This document shows positions 1 through 9,230 of a stretch of DNA of 64,000 bases, in pieces. A program made the translations under genes and the position numbers. Position 1 is the stretch's first letter. Each line of letters starts with the position of its first letter. The notes below the pieces were generated by a model. It was not told the origin of the DNA and did no database searches. It saw only the letters and a program-made list of their open reading frames with translations. The stretch is from a bacterium (GTDB lineage: Bacteria > Patescibacteriota > Saccharimonadia > Saccharimonadales > Saccharimonadaceae): contig DAIDKB010000038.1 of the NCBI GenBank assembly GCA_027451105.1, forward strand, positions 1-64,000, written 5' to 3'.

Positions 1-315
1 GACCAGGAAAAAATTGATATCATTACTTTTGACGAAAATGCCGAGCAGTTTATTAAAAACGCGCTTAGCCCAGCCGAAGTTGTCAAAGTTGTTATCAATG
101 AGCAGGATAAACGTGCAACTGTTTACGTCAATGAAGATCAACAGTCAATTGCTATTGGTCGTGCTGGCCAAAACGTTCGCCTTGCCAGTCGCTTGACTGG
201 TTACGAACTAGACATCGAGCAGTCGCAAGCACCAGTTCGTCCAGCTGCTCGGGCACCAAAAATCGACATTGAAGACAGCCTGTTAAATGCTGTTGAAGAG
301 TCAACCAAAGAATAA
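1..315 (+). CDS. nusA: Transcription factor NusA, C-terminal part (5' truncated by window edge)
   Basis: NusA binds RNA polymerase and nascent RNA and modulates pausing, termination and antitermination. Only the last 104 codons are visible, in frame from base 1 to the TAA at 313-315. They contain the end of the second KH domain, with the diagnostic IGRAGQNVRLASRL stretch about residues 57-70 of the visible part, followed by an acidic, Ala/Pro-rich tail. The acidic repeat domains of enterobacterial NusA are absent, as in Gram-positive-type NusA. The next gene, clpC, has its own CIRCE promoter, so nusA probably ends its own operon here, although no clear terminator is seen. Identity is secure; the start lies outside the window. 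Confidence 0.9.
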   Translation, partial: DQEKIDIITFDENAEQFIKNALSPAEVVKVVINEQDKRATVYVNEDQQSIAIGRAGQNVRLASRLTGYELDIEQSQAPVRPAARAPKIDIEDSLLNAVEESTKE

Positions 316-334
316 AAAGTAAGTGATTAGCCAA

Positions 335-373
335 CTAGCACTCTATTGACTGGAGTGCTAGTTTTGCTATACT
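335..373 (+). promoter_or_regulatory. CIRCE operator (HrcA site) over the clpC promoter
   Basis: CTAGCACTC (335-343), a 9-base spacer, then GAGTGCTAG (353-361) form the CIRCE inverted repeat bound by HrcA. A -35 box TTGACT (346-351) lies in the CIRCE spacer, and an extended -10 TGCTATACT (365-373) follows 16 bases later. HrcA binding should therefore exclude RNA polymerase. The transcribed leader also has an AAAAGCG/CGCTTTT pairing (382-388 with 413-419) just before the ribosome binding site. Confidence 0.93.
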
Positions 374-445
374 GGATATAGAAAAGCGTAGATAAAAAAT
401 ATAATTCGCTTGCGCTTTTATACGGGGAGGATGGATAATAATAAT

Positions 446-2923
446 ATGTCTGATGATTTTGCAGAATTTGTCTCACACCTTACCGACAACGCTCGGATGA
501 GCTTACACCACGCTAATTTAATTGCCCAGGGCTACAACAGTCCGTATATCGGAACTGAACATTTGCTACTTGGTGTCTTGGCTCAAGGGGCATCGGTTGG
601 CGCTAAGCTGCTGGCAGATGCTGGCGTGACGCTCGATAAAGCCCAGTCGGCTTTAAATTTGGTGCCGCTTACGACCGTGATTAGTCTTGGGGCTAAAGGT
701 CTAAGTGAGACTGCTAAATTAACCCTCAAGATGGGTTGGGAGATTGCGCAGGAGTTTCACCAAGACTACCTTGGTACCGAACATATCTTGTATAGTATAT
801 TAAGTCAAAAAAATGCTCGCGCCACGGTGCTTTTACGTGATATCAATGTTGATATTGCTGAACTAACCGCCGAGTTGGAAGAGTTCTTTGATCGGCAAAG
901 TGATATGTATCCAGACGACGACATGTCGGGTAAGACTAAAACCAGAAAGCAGCCTGGTCGCAAGGGTGCGCTTGAGATATATGGTACCGATTTAACAATG
1001 CGTGCCAAAGAGGGCAAACTTGACCCGGTGATTGGACGTGATAACGAGCAAGAACGAATGGTGACTATTTTGAGTCGTCGTACCAAGAACAATCCAGTTT
1101 TAATTGGTGAGCCTGGCGTCGGTAAAACGGCGATTGTCGAAGGTCTAGCGCAGCGAATCGTACGCGAAGATGTGCCCGACCACTTACTCGATAAGCGGCT
1201 TGTACAGCTTGATCTTGCCGGTATGATTGCCGGTACGAAATATCGCGGCGAGTTTGAGGAAAGGCTTAAAAATGTCATGGCCGAGCTACAGGAGCAAAAG
1301 AACACTATTATCTTCATTGATGAATTGCATCTTTTGGTTGGTGCCGGTGCGGCTGAGGGTGCCCTGGATGCGGCTAATATTCTTAAACCAGCACTAGCCC
1401 GTGGTGATTTGCAGATGATTGGTGCTACGACCCTAGATGAATATCGCAAACATATTGAAAAAGATACGGCTCTCGAGCGCCGTCTTCAGGCAATTGTCGT
1501 GGCTGAGCCAAAAGTCAAGGACACGATTGCGATTGTTAAGGGTTTGCGTAAAAATTACGAACAACACCATGGCGTTACAATGAGCGACGAGGTGATTGAG
1601 AATGCAGTCTATATGGCCGATCGCTACATTAGCGAGCGCTTTATGCCAGATAAGGCCATCGATGTTATTGATGAGGCTTCGGCTTTGGTACGCGTTAAAT
1701 CCTCACAGCGACCAAGCAAGATTCGAGATTACATGAAGCAACTGAAGAACCTAAATGAAAAAATGGAGGATGCTGCCACTAGCGAGGATTACGAGCGTGC
1801 TGCCCTTTATAAGACCCGCATTAGTCAGATTACCACGCGACTTGATGAAGCCAAGGCGACCCAGGGCGATAAAGCGCAGATTGTTTTGACTGATGATGAT
1901 GTGGCGCGGGCCATTTCTTCAATGACCGGTATTCCAGTCAGACGTGTCCAAAAATCTGAAGCTAAATTACTGCGTAATCTTGAAAAGCATCTTGGCAAAT
2001 ACATTATTGGTCAAGAAGAGGCAGTCAAGCGTGTTTCAAGCGCCATCAGACGCAGCCGTTCGGGCGTGGCTAGTAGCAAGCGCCCAATCGGATCATTTGT
2101 CTTTATGGGACCAACCGGCGTCGGTAAAACCGAGCTAGCTAAAGTTTTGGCTCGCGAAGTTTTTGGTAGCGAAGATTCCTTGATTAAAATCGATATGAGT
2201 GAGTTCGGTGAGCGCCACAACGCTAGCCGTTTGCTAGGTGCACCAGCTGGCTATGTTGGTTACGAGGATGGTGGCCAGTTGACTGATAAAATTAAGCACC
2301 AGCCATATAGTGTCGTTTTGTTTGATGAGATTGAAAAGGCTCATCGTGACGTCTTTAATCTGCTTTTGCAGATACTTGAAGACGGCTCATTGACTGATGC
2401 GAAGGGTCATAAAGTTGACTTTACGAATGCTATAATCATTTTGACCAGTAACCTAGGTTCAGATCGATTGATGAAAGAATCGAGCCTCGGTTTTCACGCC
2501 AGTACCAAGACTGATCAAAAGAAACTAGAAGAGGTTCATGACGAGAACACGGCGGCTACTCGTGAGGCGCTGACAAAATTGATGCGCCCCGAGTTAGTTA
2601 ACAGGTTTGATGCCGTGGTGACCTTCCGAGCGTTAACTCGTAAAGAGATTAGTCGTATATTTGATAATCTGGTTGGCGAGCTACAAGATCGTCTAATTCA
2701 AAAAGGTATTCATTTAGTAATTGCGCCAAACGCCAAGCGGCTATTGATTGATAAGGGCTATGATGAAAAATATGGGGCTCGTCCTTTAAGACGAACAATT
2801 CAGGATATGTTAGAGCACAAAATTGCCGATGGAATATTGTCAGGTGAATACGAAAAAGGTACAGTATTAAAAGCAACTGCTAAGAATGGGGTTATTGAGG
2901 TTAACGTTGAAAAAGAAGCTTAG
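446..2923 (+). CDS. clpC: ATP-dependent Clp protease ATP-binding subunit ClpC
   Basis: AAA+ unfoldase that feeds substrates to ClpP. Order seen: Clp N-terminal double repeat (about residues 1-145), first AAA+ domain with Walker A GEPGVGKT near residue 221, a short middle region with a UVR motif around residues 430-470, and a second AAA+ domain with GPTGVGKT near 555, then the D2-small domain. The short middle domain and UVR motif favour ClpC over ClpB. CIRCE control here and at clpP (30671) implies one HrcA regulon for both partners. Start choice is uncertain: GGGGAGG at 424-430 touches an ATG at 431 and lies 15 bases before the ATG at 446. I chose 446 because long spacings recur in this genome and the protein then begins MSDDFAEF. 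Confidence 0.95.
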   Translation: MSDDFAEFVSHLTDNARMSLHHANLIAQGYNSPYIGTEHLLLGVLAQGASVGAKLLADAGVTLDKAQSALNLVPLTTVISLGAKGLSETAKLTLKMGWEIAQEFHQDYLGTEHILYSILSQKNARATVLLRDINVDIAELTAELEEFFDRQSDMYPDDDMSGKTKTRKQPGRKGALEIYGTDLTMRAKEGKLDPVIGRDNEQERMVTILSRRTKNNPVLIGEPGVGKTAIVEGLAQRIVREDVPDHLLDKRLVQLDLAGMIAGTKYRGEFEERLKNVMAELQEQKNTIIFIDELHLLVGAGAAEGALDAANILKPALARGDLQMIGATTLDEYRKHIEKDTALERRLQAIVVAEPKVKDTIAIVKGLRKNYEQHHGVTMSDEVIENAVYMADRYISERFMPDKAIDVIDEASALVRVKSSQRPSKIRDYMKQLKNLNEKMEDAATSEDYERAALYKTRISQITTRLDEAKATQGDKAQIVLTDDDVARAISSMTGIPVRRVQKSEAKLLRNLEKHLGKYIIGQEEAVKRVSSAIRRSRSGVASSKRPIGSFVFMGPTGVGKTELAKVLAREVFGSEDSLIKIDMSEFGERHNASRLLGAPAGYVGYEDGGQLTDKIKHQPYSVVLFDEIEKAHRDVFNLLLQILEDGSLTDAKGHKVDFTNAIIILTSNLGSDRLMKESSLGFHASTKTDQKKLEEVHDENTAATREALTKLMRPELVNRFDAVVTFRALTRKEISRIFDNLVGELQDRLIQKGIHLVIAPNAKRLLIDKGYDEKYGARPLRRTIQDMLEHKIADGILSGEYEKGTVLKATAKNGVIEVNVEKEA

Positions 2924-3899
2924 TTTCGGCGGAGTTCTATCGGGCTTAATTATTAGCCTTGTCTTGTTTGGTGCGGCGGCCTTTTTAATATTAAATCGTC
3001 AATATGTTTATGACCAATGGAACGCTTGGCACTATCAGCCATCGTCGTCAATTAATACAATTAGCGAGCGCGCCGGTTTGTCTGATAAGGGCAAGTTTTA
3101 CTTGGCGGCCAGCGATGCGGTTGTCGAAGATGCGGCTCATTTTAATAATGACTGTGTACGCCAGGAGGCTAAAAACCCAATTTTAGGCTGTTATACTAAC
3201 CTCCATATCTATATCTATAACGTCACCAACACCGAGCTTGACGGTATCGAAGAGGTAACAGCAGCTCACGAAATGTTACACGCTGCTTGGGACCGGCTAA
3301 GCGATAGTGAACGAACGCGCATTGGTAATATGCTGGATGCTGAATATGCTAAGATTGCGACACCTGAGCTAAAAGCACGTATGGACTATTACAGCCGCAA
3401 CGAGGCGGGTGAACGACAAAATGAGCTTCACTCAATTTTAGGTACCGAATTTGGTAATCTGACGCCCGAGCTCGAAAGCTACTATTCACAGTACTTTACC
3501 GATCGTAAAAAAGTCGTCGCACTTCATGATAAGTACGAAAGCGTTTTCACGCAGCTGACAACTCAGGCTGACGATTTGTACAGTCAGTTGACGGCTTTGG
3601 GCAAAAAAATCAGTTCAGAAAGCGCCGCCTATAATCAACAAGCGACGGCCCTTAGTGCGGCAATTCAAGATTTTAATAATCGCGCTAAGGCGGGTAGTTT
3701 TACGTCGGCCGCACAGTTTAATGCTGAACGGGCGTCATTGGTAGCGCAAACCAATGCTCTGGAGGCGGAGCGCACCAGTCTTAACGCCGAGATTAGTTCA
3801 TATAATGACATGTATACAAAATATCAGGCTCTAACGGTTAGAACTCAAGAACTAAATAACAGTATCGATAGTACGGTAGCGCCGGCCCCAAGCCTATAA
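2907..3899 (+). CDS. Membrane-anchored protein with HEMLH metallopeptidase-like motif and coiled coil
   Basis: About 330 residues, no family name recognised. After a Lys-rich N terminus there is one hydrophobic segment (about residues 8-30), then an extracytoplasmic domain containing two Cys and the motif HEMLHAAWD (about residues 122-130), which fits the HExxH zinc-peptidase pattern. The last third (about 200-320) is Gln/Ala/Glu-rich and predicted coiled coil. The reading frame is open from an ATG at 2886, but TTG at 2907 has a TTGAGG ribosome binding site six bases upstream, so I prefer TTG. Either start overlaps the end of clpC, suggesting translational coupling with the Clp unfoldase. A membrane metalloprotease coexpressed with ClpC would make sense as envelope quality control; that function is inference. 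Confidence 0.7.
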   Translation: MKKKLSFGGVLSGLIISLVLFGAAAFLILNRQYVYDQWNAWHYQPSSSINTISERAGLSDKGKFYLAASDAVVEDAAHFNNDCVRQEAKNPILGCYTNLHIYIYNVTNTELDGIEEVTAAHEMLHAAWDRLSDSERTRIGNMLDAEYAKIATPELKARMDYYSRNEAGERQNELHSILGTEFGNLTPELESYYSQYFTDRKKVVALHDKYESVFTQLTTQADDLYSQLTALGKKISSESAAYNQQATALSAAIQDFNNRAKAGSFTSAAQFNAERASLVAQTNALEAERTSLNAEISSYNDMYTKYQALTVRTQELNNSIDSTVAPAPSL

Positions 3900-3938
3900 A
3901 ACTATCTTGTTGGCAAAAGCTACGGTATACTAAAAGTA

Positions 3939-5294
3939 ATGGCTAAATCTAAAACTCAGTTTGTCTGTCAAAATTGTGGAGCCACCTATGGCAAGTGGAC
4001 TGGACGTTGTGATAACTGCGGCGAGTGGAACACATTGGTCGAGCAAGTTGTGGCAAGTAGTGGCAAATCGGCCGTTTCAAAAGGTGCTTTTTCTGGACAG
4101 GTTTTACAGCCTCAAACTATGCAGTCAATTAGCGCCGAGGACAGTATTAAGCGCCTAGGGACCGGTTTTTCGGATTTGGATGATGTTTTGGGCGGTGGTA
4201 TTTTGCCAGGCGGAGTAATTTTGATGGCGGGTCAGCCGGGCATTGGTAAAAGTACGCTTTTGCTGCAGGTTAGCGCCTACGTTGCGAAGTCTACGCCGGT
4301 GCTATATGCCAGCGGCGAAGAGTCGTCTAGCCAGGTTAAACTTAGGGCGGAGCGACTAGGGGCCGAGAAAAGTGAACAACTAAGTTTTGTCGCCAGCACT
4401 AGCGCTGATGATATTGCAGCGACGATTCGCTCGGGTCGCTACAAACTGGTTATTATTGACTCGATTCAGACCTTATCGCTTGATGATATAACCTCAGCAC
4501 CAGGTACGGTTAGCCAAATTACCAATAGCAGCAACGTGATTATTCGGGCCGCTAAAGAAGCGGGCGCGGCTGTTGTTTTGGTTGGCCATGTTACCAAGGA
4601 GGGTAGCATTGCCGGTCCAAAAGTTCTAGAGCATTTAGTTGACGTTGTCTTGCAATTTGAAGGCGATCGATACGGTGGTTTTAAGGTGGTAAGGGCGGCT
4701 AAAAACCGTTATGGCTCGACTAGTGAGGCGGCTATCTTTGAGATGTACGAAGAGGGATTGCGCCTGGTCGAAAACCCATCGGCAGCGCTTCTTGCTGAAC
4801 GCCAAAATGCCGATGGATCAGTCGTGTTGGCGACACTTGAAGGTAATCGACCGTTGCTTGTAGAGATTCAGGCTCTTGTAAATCCCACCAGTTTCGGCTA
4901 TCCTAAGCGTACTGCCTCGGGGTTTGATTTGAACCGTCTTAATCTTTTAATCGCCGTTTTAGAACGACGCACAAAGCTGAACTTATCTGATAAGGACATT
5001 TACATCAACGTTGTTGGCGGTATCCGTCTTAACGATCAAGCCGCTGATTTAGCGGTGTGTATGGCTATCGCTAGTGCGGCGGCCGGCCGAAGAATAGACG
5101 ACGAGACGGTGGTATTTGGTGAGGTTGGACTAGGTGGTGAAATTCGCTCTGCTCAAGCGGCAGATCGTCGGGTCCAAGAGGCCAAGAAACTTGGCTTCTC
5201 GAAGGCCATCGCGCCCAAGACTCACGACAAGAATTCATTTATTAAAGGTGTCGGTGATTTGCGCACAGCGCTCATCGACTATTTACAAAAGTAA
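3939..5294 (+). CDS. radA: DNA repair/recombination protein RadA (Sms)
   Basis: RadA is a RecA-like ATPase/helicase that extends strand exchange during recombination and transformation. Seen in order: an N-terminal zinc finger (CQNCG near residue 10, CDNCGEW near 25), Walker A GQPGIGKST near residue 97, the RadA-specific KNRYGS motif near 254, and a C-terminal Lon-like domain. Length (451 aa) is normal. It keeps its four zinc-ligand cysteines, in contrast to the zinc-less RpoC further on. TATACT at 3926-3931 ends seven bases before the ATG, so the mRNA is probably leaderless. It is followed after ten bases by a YacL-like gene, the same neighbourhood as in Firmicutes. Confidence 0.97.
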   Translation: MAKSKTQFVCQNCGATYGKWTGRCDNCGEWNTLVEQVVASSGKSAVSKGAFSGQVLQPQTMQSISAEDSIKRLGTGFSDLDDVLGGGILPGGVILMAGQPGIGKSTLLLQVSAYVAKSTPVLYASGEESSSQVKLRAERLGAEKSEQLSFVASTSADDIAATIRSGRYKLVIIDSIQTLSLDDITSAPGTVSQITNSSNVIIRAAKEAGAAVVLVGHVTKEGSIAGPKVLEHLVDVVLQFEGDRYGGFKVVRAAKNRYGSTSEAAIFEMYEEGLRLVENPSAALLAERQNADGSVVLATLEGNRPLLVEIQALVNPTSFGYPKRTASGFDLNRLNLLIAVLERRTKLNLSDKDIYINVVGGIRLNDQAADLAVCMAIASAAAGRRIDDETVVFGEVGLGGEIRSAQAADRRVQEAKKLGFSKAIAPKTHDKNSFIKGVGDLRTALIDYLQK

Positions 5295-5304
5295 GGAAAA
5301 CACA

Positions 5305-6297
5305 ATGGAAATATTAATTATAAGCTTGTTGCTAGTAATTGCTGCCGAGGCCACTTATTTAGTGGCAACGAGTGCGACTAAACCAATGAACAAGAAAGCC
5401 GGTCGACCAATTTTTGTTGATACCTCAGTATTAATCGATGGTCGAATCCTAGCAGTCGCCAAATCCGGCTTTGTCGGTAGCGACACGTTGTTTATACCGC
5501 GCAGTGTGATTGGCGAATTACAATATCTGGCGGATAACGCTGATAATGAAAAACGCAGTCGGGCTCGTCACGGTCTTGATGTCGTGACCGAACTACAGGC
5601 GATGCCAAATGTTAAAGTCGAAATTTTTCAAGACGGCAGTCGCGCTGAAGAAGGTGTCGATGAGCGACTTTTAAAGCTTGCCAAGCAGCATAATGGCGTG
5701 GTTTGTACGATTGACTACAACCTCAATAAAGTTGCACAGGTTGAAAACATTATTGTCTTGAACGTTAATGATTTGGCGATGAGCCTGCGGATGGCATATC
5801 TGCCAGGTGAGAAGATTATGTTGGAGCTAACCCAAAAGGGCCAAGATGGACACCAAGCAGTTGGCCATCTTACAGATGGCACGATGGTAGTTGTCGAGCG
5901 GGCTAATAAATTGATTGGCCAAACGGTTGAGATTGAATTTATTCGGAGTCTACAAACAGCTGCCGGCAAGATGATGTTTGCTAAGTTGGTTGAACGCAGT
6001 AAACCTGCCGATCACACGTTTAATATCAAAGATAAGCTAGCTCGACCTGCAAAGAAAGCCTATGCTAAGCCAGAAGCGATTGTAGCGCCTACGCCAGCAC
6101 CTGTCGTCTATCACAGCGATAATAACGACCAGCAACTGGTTGAACGTGCCAGCAAGCCTATACGCAAGCCATATCAGCCTCGTCTGAAGCCAGAAGGCGA
6201 CAACGCTAAGGTTCCATATAGGCAGGCGACTAAGAAGCCACGTACTTCAGCGCAGAATGAAGATGATTTAATCCGTATGCTTAACAGCCAAGAATAG
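5305..6297 (+). CDS. PIN/TRAM domain protein (YacL-like)
   Basis: A 330-aa protein with an N-terminal membrane segment (residues 1-20), a PIN nuclease domain beginning at FVDTSVLIDGR (about residue 34) with further acidic residues at GELQYLAD and CTIDYN, and a TRAM RNA-binding domain (about 165-235). The C-terminal 90 residues are Lys/Pro-rich and low complexity. PIN domains are metal-dependent RNases; YacL proteins are membrane-bound and sit beside radA in Firmicutes, as here. The frame is open from 5134 inside radA, but the ATG at 5305 follows AAGGAAA and starts exactly at the membrane segment, so it is chosen. Substrate unknown. Confidence 0.88.
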   Translation: MEILIISLLLVIAAEATYLVATSATKPMNKKAGRPIFVDTSVLIDGRILAVAKSGFVGSDTLFIPRSVIGELQYLADNADNEKRSRARHGLDVVTELQAMPNVKVEIFQDGSRAEEGVDERLLKLAKQHNGVVCTIDYNLNKVAQVENIIVLNVNDLAMSLRMAYLPGEKIMLELTQKGQDGHQAVGHLTDGTMVVVERANKLIGQTVEIEFIRSLQTAAGKMMFAKLVERSKPADHTFNIKDKLARPAKKAYAKPEAIVAPTPAPVVYHSDNNDQQLVERASKPIRKPYQPRLKPEGDNAKVPYRQATKKPRTSAQNEDDLIRMLNSQE

Positions 6298-6315
6298 ACT
6301 AACTTTTAATTAATC

Positions 6316-6345
6316 AAATAGCCCAGATGTCTGGGCTATTTTAAT
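6316..6345. terminator. Bidirectional terminator between the PIN/TRAM gene and pbp1A
   Basis: Perfect 11-bp inverted repeat AATAGCCCAGA (6317-6327) and TCTGGGCTATT (6330-6340), with A-rich and T-rich flanks. It lies between convergent genes and can serve both. Confidence 0.85.
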
Positions 6346-6364
6346 GTCCGCATGATTGCCGTAA

Positions 6365-9118
6365 CTAGAACTTAGCTGTTGCTGTAGTTGAGGCTGAATC
6401 TGTAGCTGTCGCGTAGTCGGTACCAGCGGTTGGCTTAGTCGGTACGGTCGCGGTATAGGTACCGCTGCCGTTATCGGTGCCTGGGTAGGTTTTGCCGTCT
6501 ACGGTGAATGTCACACTGGCAATTGTGTTTGAACCGCTGCCGCTTGCCGTCACGCTAACCGTGTAGCTACTACCACCGTTACCATTACCGTTATCTCCCG
6601 TACCGCCGCCGGCGGCGCTAAAGGTCGGTGTTCCTATATTAGGTGGTTGCGAGTTGATTGTATTTGTCGCGGTAGTACAGTCTTGTGAACTGTCCGCTAA
6701 GCTGCCAGCTAGCGTATAGGTTCCCTTTGGATCAATGTACAGTGATTGGTTAGGGGTGACAGAAGAAGCAAGTGGAATCTTAATGACAGATACCGTTACT
6801 TTGAGACCACTAGGCGTGCAGGTTGTAGCTAGTTTTCGTGTCGCACTGTCGAAGTCGACATTTGCTAATCCTTGATTGGCGTTCCAGTAACTTGGGTATA
6901 CCTCACCACAGGCCTGATCGGGTCGACCGGCTACCACCTGTAGAGTATTACCGGTATTACAGCCGATTCGCTGGATGCCAGCTGGTTGGCTAATCCAGTC
7001 GCCAGGCTTCCACTTACCGGCAGCTTGATAGTCCGTCTTGTAGGCGTATTGTAATACGGTATCAAGCATCTGTCCCGGTACGATTGAAGTAGCGTTATTG
7101 TTAAGCGGTGTCGTATCTGGGTTACCAAGCCAGACGGCCATAGTAAGGGTCTGAGAATAGTTCACCATCCAAATGTCCTTTGGCGAACCAGCGGCATTTG
7201 CGGCGTTGGACGTACCGGTTTTTGCGGCCGAATCGACACCGGGAATATACATACCGGTGCGGTGGATGCCAACAAATGTTCGGGCGTTGTCATCGTGCAA
7301 AATATCACTTACGACGTAAGCCGCCTGAGGGCTAACAACTGGTGTGCCCGCGGTGTCGGACCATTGCTTAAGAACGTCGCCGTTGCTATTGGTAACTTTT
7401 AGGATATCTGATTGTGGTTTGTAGACGCCGCCGCGGCCAAGAGACGCATAGGCATTAACAAGGTCAAGCTGTTTGATGCCACATCCACCAATTGCGGCTG
7501 CAAGTTGTACGGTCGTGTCATCGCCAACGGTACAATAGCTTGTACCGCCTAGAGCGTGAATCGTCTTGATAGTTGGCTGAACGCCGCTAATTGCCATCGC
7601 CTCGACGGCTGGGATGTTCCACGAGTTGGCAAGGCCAGTTCGAATGCTGGTGGCGCCGCTATTCTGAGGGTCACCATTTGCATTAGATAGGGGTGCTCCA
7701 TAGATTCCCGGGATACTATTGTTGATGAGCTTTGAGCCACTTCCAAAGTTAGCTGCACCGGCCGCCTTCTGTTGGAAGAGTTGAGAATAAACTAGTGGCT
7801 TAATGGTAGATCCAGGTTGGATGTAAGCGGTAGCTGCATTGACCTGTCCAAAACCAGGGTAATCATATTTACGACTACCCATCATGGCAATAATTTGGCC
7901 GGTCTGGGTATCTTCGACGGTCGCGGCCCCATTTGAAAAGCCGTATATTCTTGGTGCGCTACTATTAAATTCAGTATCCATAGCTTCTTCAAGCTTGTTC
8001 TGAACATTAAGGTCGAGTGTTGTTGTGACGGTCAAGCCACCTTGACCAACGGTTGCTTTACCAAATTCCGACTCAAGCTCGCTGCGAACCATTTGCACAA
8101 AGTGAGGTGCTTTGATGTTGCTATACTGGCTCTCTTCAGGTACGAGGTGGTCGAGGATTGGATAAGCCTTAGCGTCGTCGCCTTGAGCCTTGGTTATGTA
8201 GCCTTGTTGTACCATGTCATCAATTACGGTGTGTTGTCGGGCAATCAAGGCATCGTGACCGTCAATATTATATGGGTCGAACAATGTTGGGTCTTGAGGG
8301 ATGGCGGCTAATAGCGCAGCCTCTGGGATAGTTAAGTCTTTTGCGGACTTGCCGAAGTAAGTTTGCGCACCGGATTCGGCGCCGTTACGTCGTCCGCCAT
8401 ACGGTGATTCGTTGAGATAGAGTGTTAAGATCTGATCTTTGTTGTACATGCGCTCAACTTCAATTGATAAAATTACCTCTTTAATCTTACGTGGGATACC
8501 ACCCAGGCCTCGCTGGTAGGCTTCATCGGCAAAAAAGACCTGTTTGACAAGTTGTTGCGTCAGGGTTGATCCACCTTGAGTTGATCCGCCCTGAAGGTTG
8601 TTGACGACTGCACGCAGCAAGCCAGTTGCACTGACGCCACCGTGCTTATAAAAATCACGGTCCTCAATTGCGACGGTGGCTTCTTTTAAGTAATTGCTTA
8701 AATCACTACTGTCAACAACTAACTTATAATTGCCGTCACCTTTATCTTCCCAAAGTACATTTCCGTTACGGTCTTTATAAGTAGTCACGGTTGATTGAAC
8801 ACGTTTGGCCAACTCGCTTGGTCGAATCGTATCAAGATCTTTACGGAAATAAGCAAATAGGCCGCCGACTAATAGCGCCACGATTAATATGCCGACGCCC
8901 AAGACCTTAAGGGCCATGATGCCGCCGCGCTTACTAAACCAATATCCAAAGAAGTTCTTTGGCTTCATACGGTAAAGCAGTCGCTTGATTGGGTTTTTTG
9001 GCAAAGTTGCTAAATATTGAGCACGTTGACGCGCATCGGCATCTTTCTTGGTTTTTCGACGATGAGACAGGTTAGAATACACGCTTAGTGTACGTGTGTG
9101 TAAAGGTTTTTTAGCCAC
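6365..9118 (-). CDS. Bifunctional penicillin-binding protein 1A (glycosyltransferase/transpeptidase)
   Basis: Class A PBP that polymerises and crosslinks peptidoglycan at the outer face of the membrane. A basic N terminus precedes one transmembrane helix (about residues 65-90), then a GT51 domain with EDRDFYKHGG (about 150) and GGSTLTQQLVKQ. The transpeptidase has STIK (about 435), SWN and KTGTS (about 635). The C-terminal 170 residues are Ser/Thr/Gly-rich and look Ig-like. The frame extends to an ATG at 9154, but that codon overlaps a TATAAT (9153-9158, minus strand) which would place the transcript start inside it, so the GTG at 9118, preceded by TGGGAA, is preferred. Divergent from tyrS. 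Roughly 917 residues, at the large end for the family because of the tail. Confidence 0.93.
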   Translation of the reverse strand: MAKKPLHTRTLSVYSNLSHRRKTKKDADARQRAQYLATLPKNPIKRLLYRMKPKNFFGYWFSKRGGIMALKVLGVGILIVALLVGGLFAYFRKDLDTIRPSELAKRVQSTVTTYKDRNGNVLWEDKGDGNYKLVVDSSDLSNYLKEATVAIEDRDFYKHGGVSATGLLRAVVNNLQGGSTQGGSTLTQQLVKQVFFADEAYQRGLGGIPRKIKEVILSIEVERMYNKDQILTLYLNESPYGGRRNGAESGAQTYFGKSAKDLTIPEAALLAAIPQDPTLFDPYNIDGHDALIARQHTVIDDMVQQGYITKAQGDDAKAYPILDHLVPEESQYSNIKAPHFVQMVRSELESEFGKATVGQGGLTVTTTLDLNVQNKLEEAMDTEFNSSAPRIYGFSNGAATVEDTQTGQIIAMMGSRKYDYPGFGQVNAATAYIQPGSTIKPLVYSQLFQQKAAGAANFGSGSKLINNSIPGIYGAPLSNANGDPQNSGATSIRTGLANSWNIPAVEAMAISGVQPTIKTIHALGGTSYCTVGDDTTVQLAAAIGGCGIKQLDLVNAYASLGRGGVYKPQSDILKVTNSNGDVLKQWSDTAGTPVVSPQAAYVVSDILHDDNARTFVGIHRTGMYIPGVDSAAKTGTSNAANAAGSPKDIWMVNYSQTLTMAVWLGNPDTTPLNNNATSIVPGQMLDTVLQYAYKTDYQAAGKWKPGDWISQPAGIQRIGCNTGNTLQVVAGRPDQACGEVYPSYWNANQGLANVDFDSATRKLATTCTPSGLKVTVSVIKIPLASSVTPNQSLYIDPKGTYTLAGSLADSSQDCTTATNTINSQPPNIGTPTFSAAGGGTGDNGNGNGGSSYTVSVTASGSGSNTIASVTFTVDGKTYPGTDNGSGTYTATVPTKPTAGTDYATATDSASTTATAKF

Positions 9119-9190
9119 GATTATATATTTCCCATAAGCAGTATTACCAACCATTATAACACCAATTTGAGTGCGTAAAGGCTAATCTTT

Positions 9191-9199
9191 TGTTATACT
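9191..9199 (+). promoter_or_regulatory. Extended -10 promoter of tyrS
   Basis: TGTTATACT has the TGn extension plus TATACT. It lies 32 bases before the tyrS ATG, and the leader carries a strong AGAGGAGA ribosome binding site. No T-box or other leader structure fits into this space. Confidence 0.65.
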
Positions 9200-9230
9200 A
9201 CCAGATAAGTATTACAAAAGAGGAGATAGA

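Noticed and set aside
805-1449. Long open frame antisense to clpC
   Set aside because: It lies wholly opposite the ClpC coding frame, has Ser/Arg-rich shadow composition and no start signals.
9153-9154. ATG at 9154 as pbp1A start
   Set aside because: The ATG is part of the minus-strand TATAAT; transcription would start downstream of it. GTG at 9118 fits better.
9200-9230. T-box leader for tyrS
   Set aside because: The leader is only about 25 nt, too short for a T-box.
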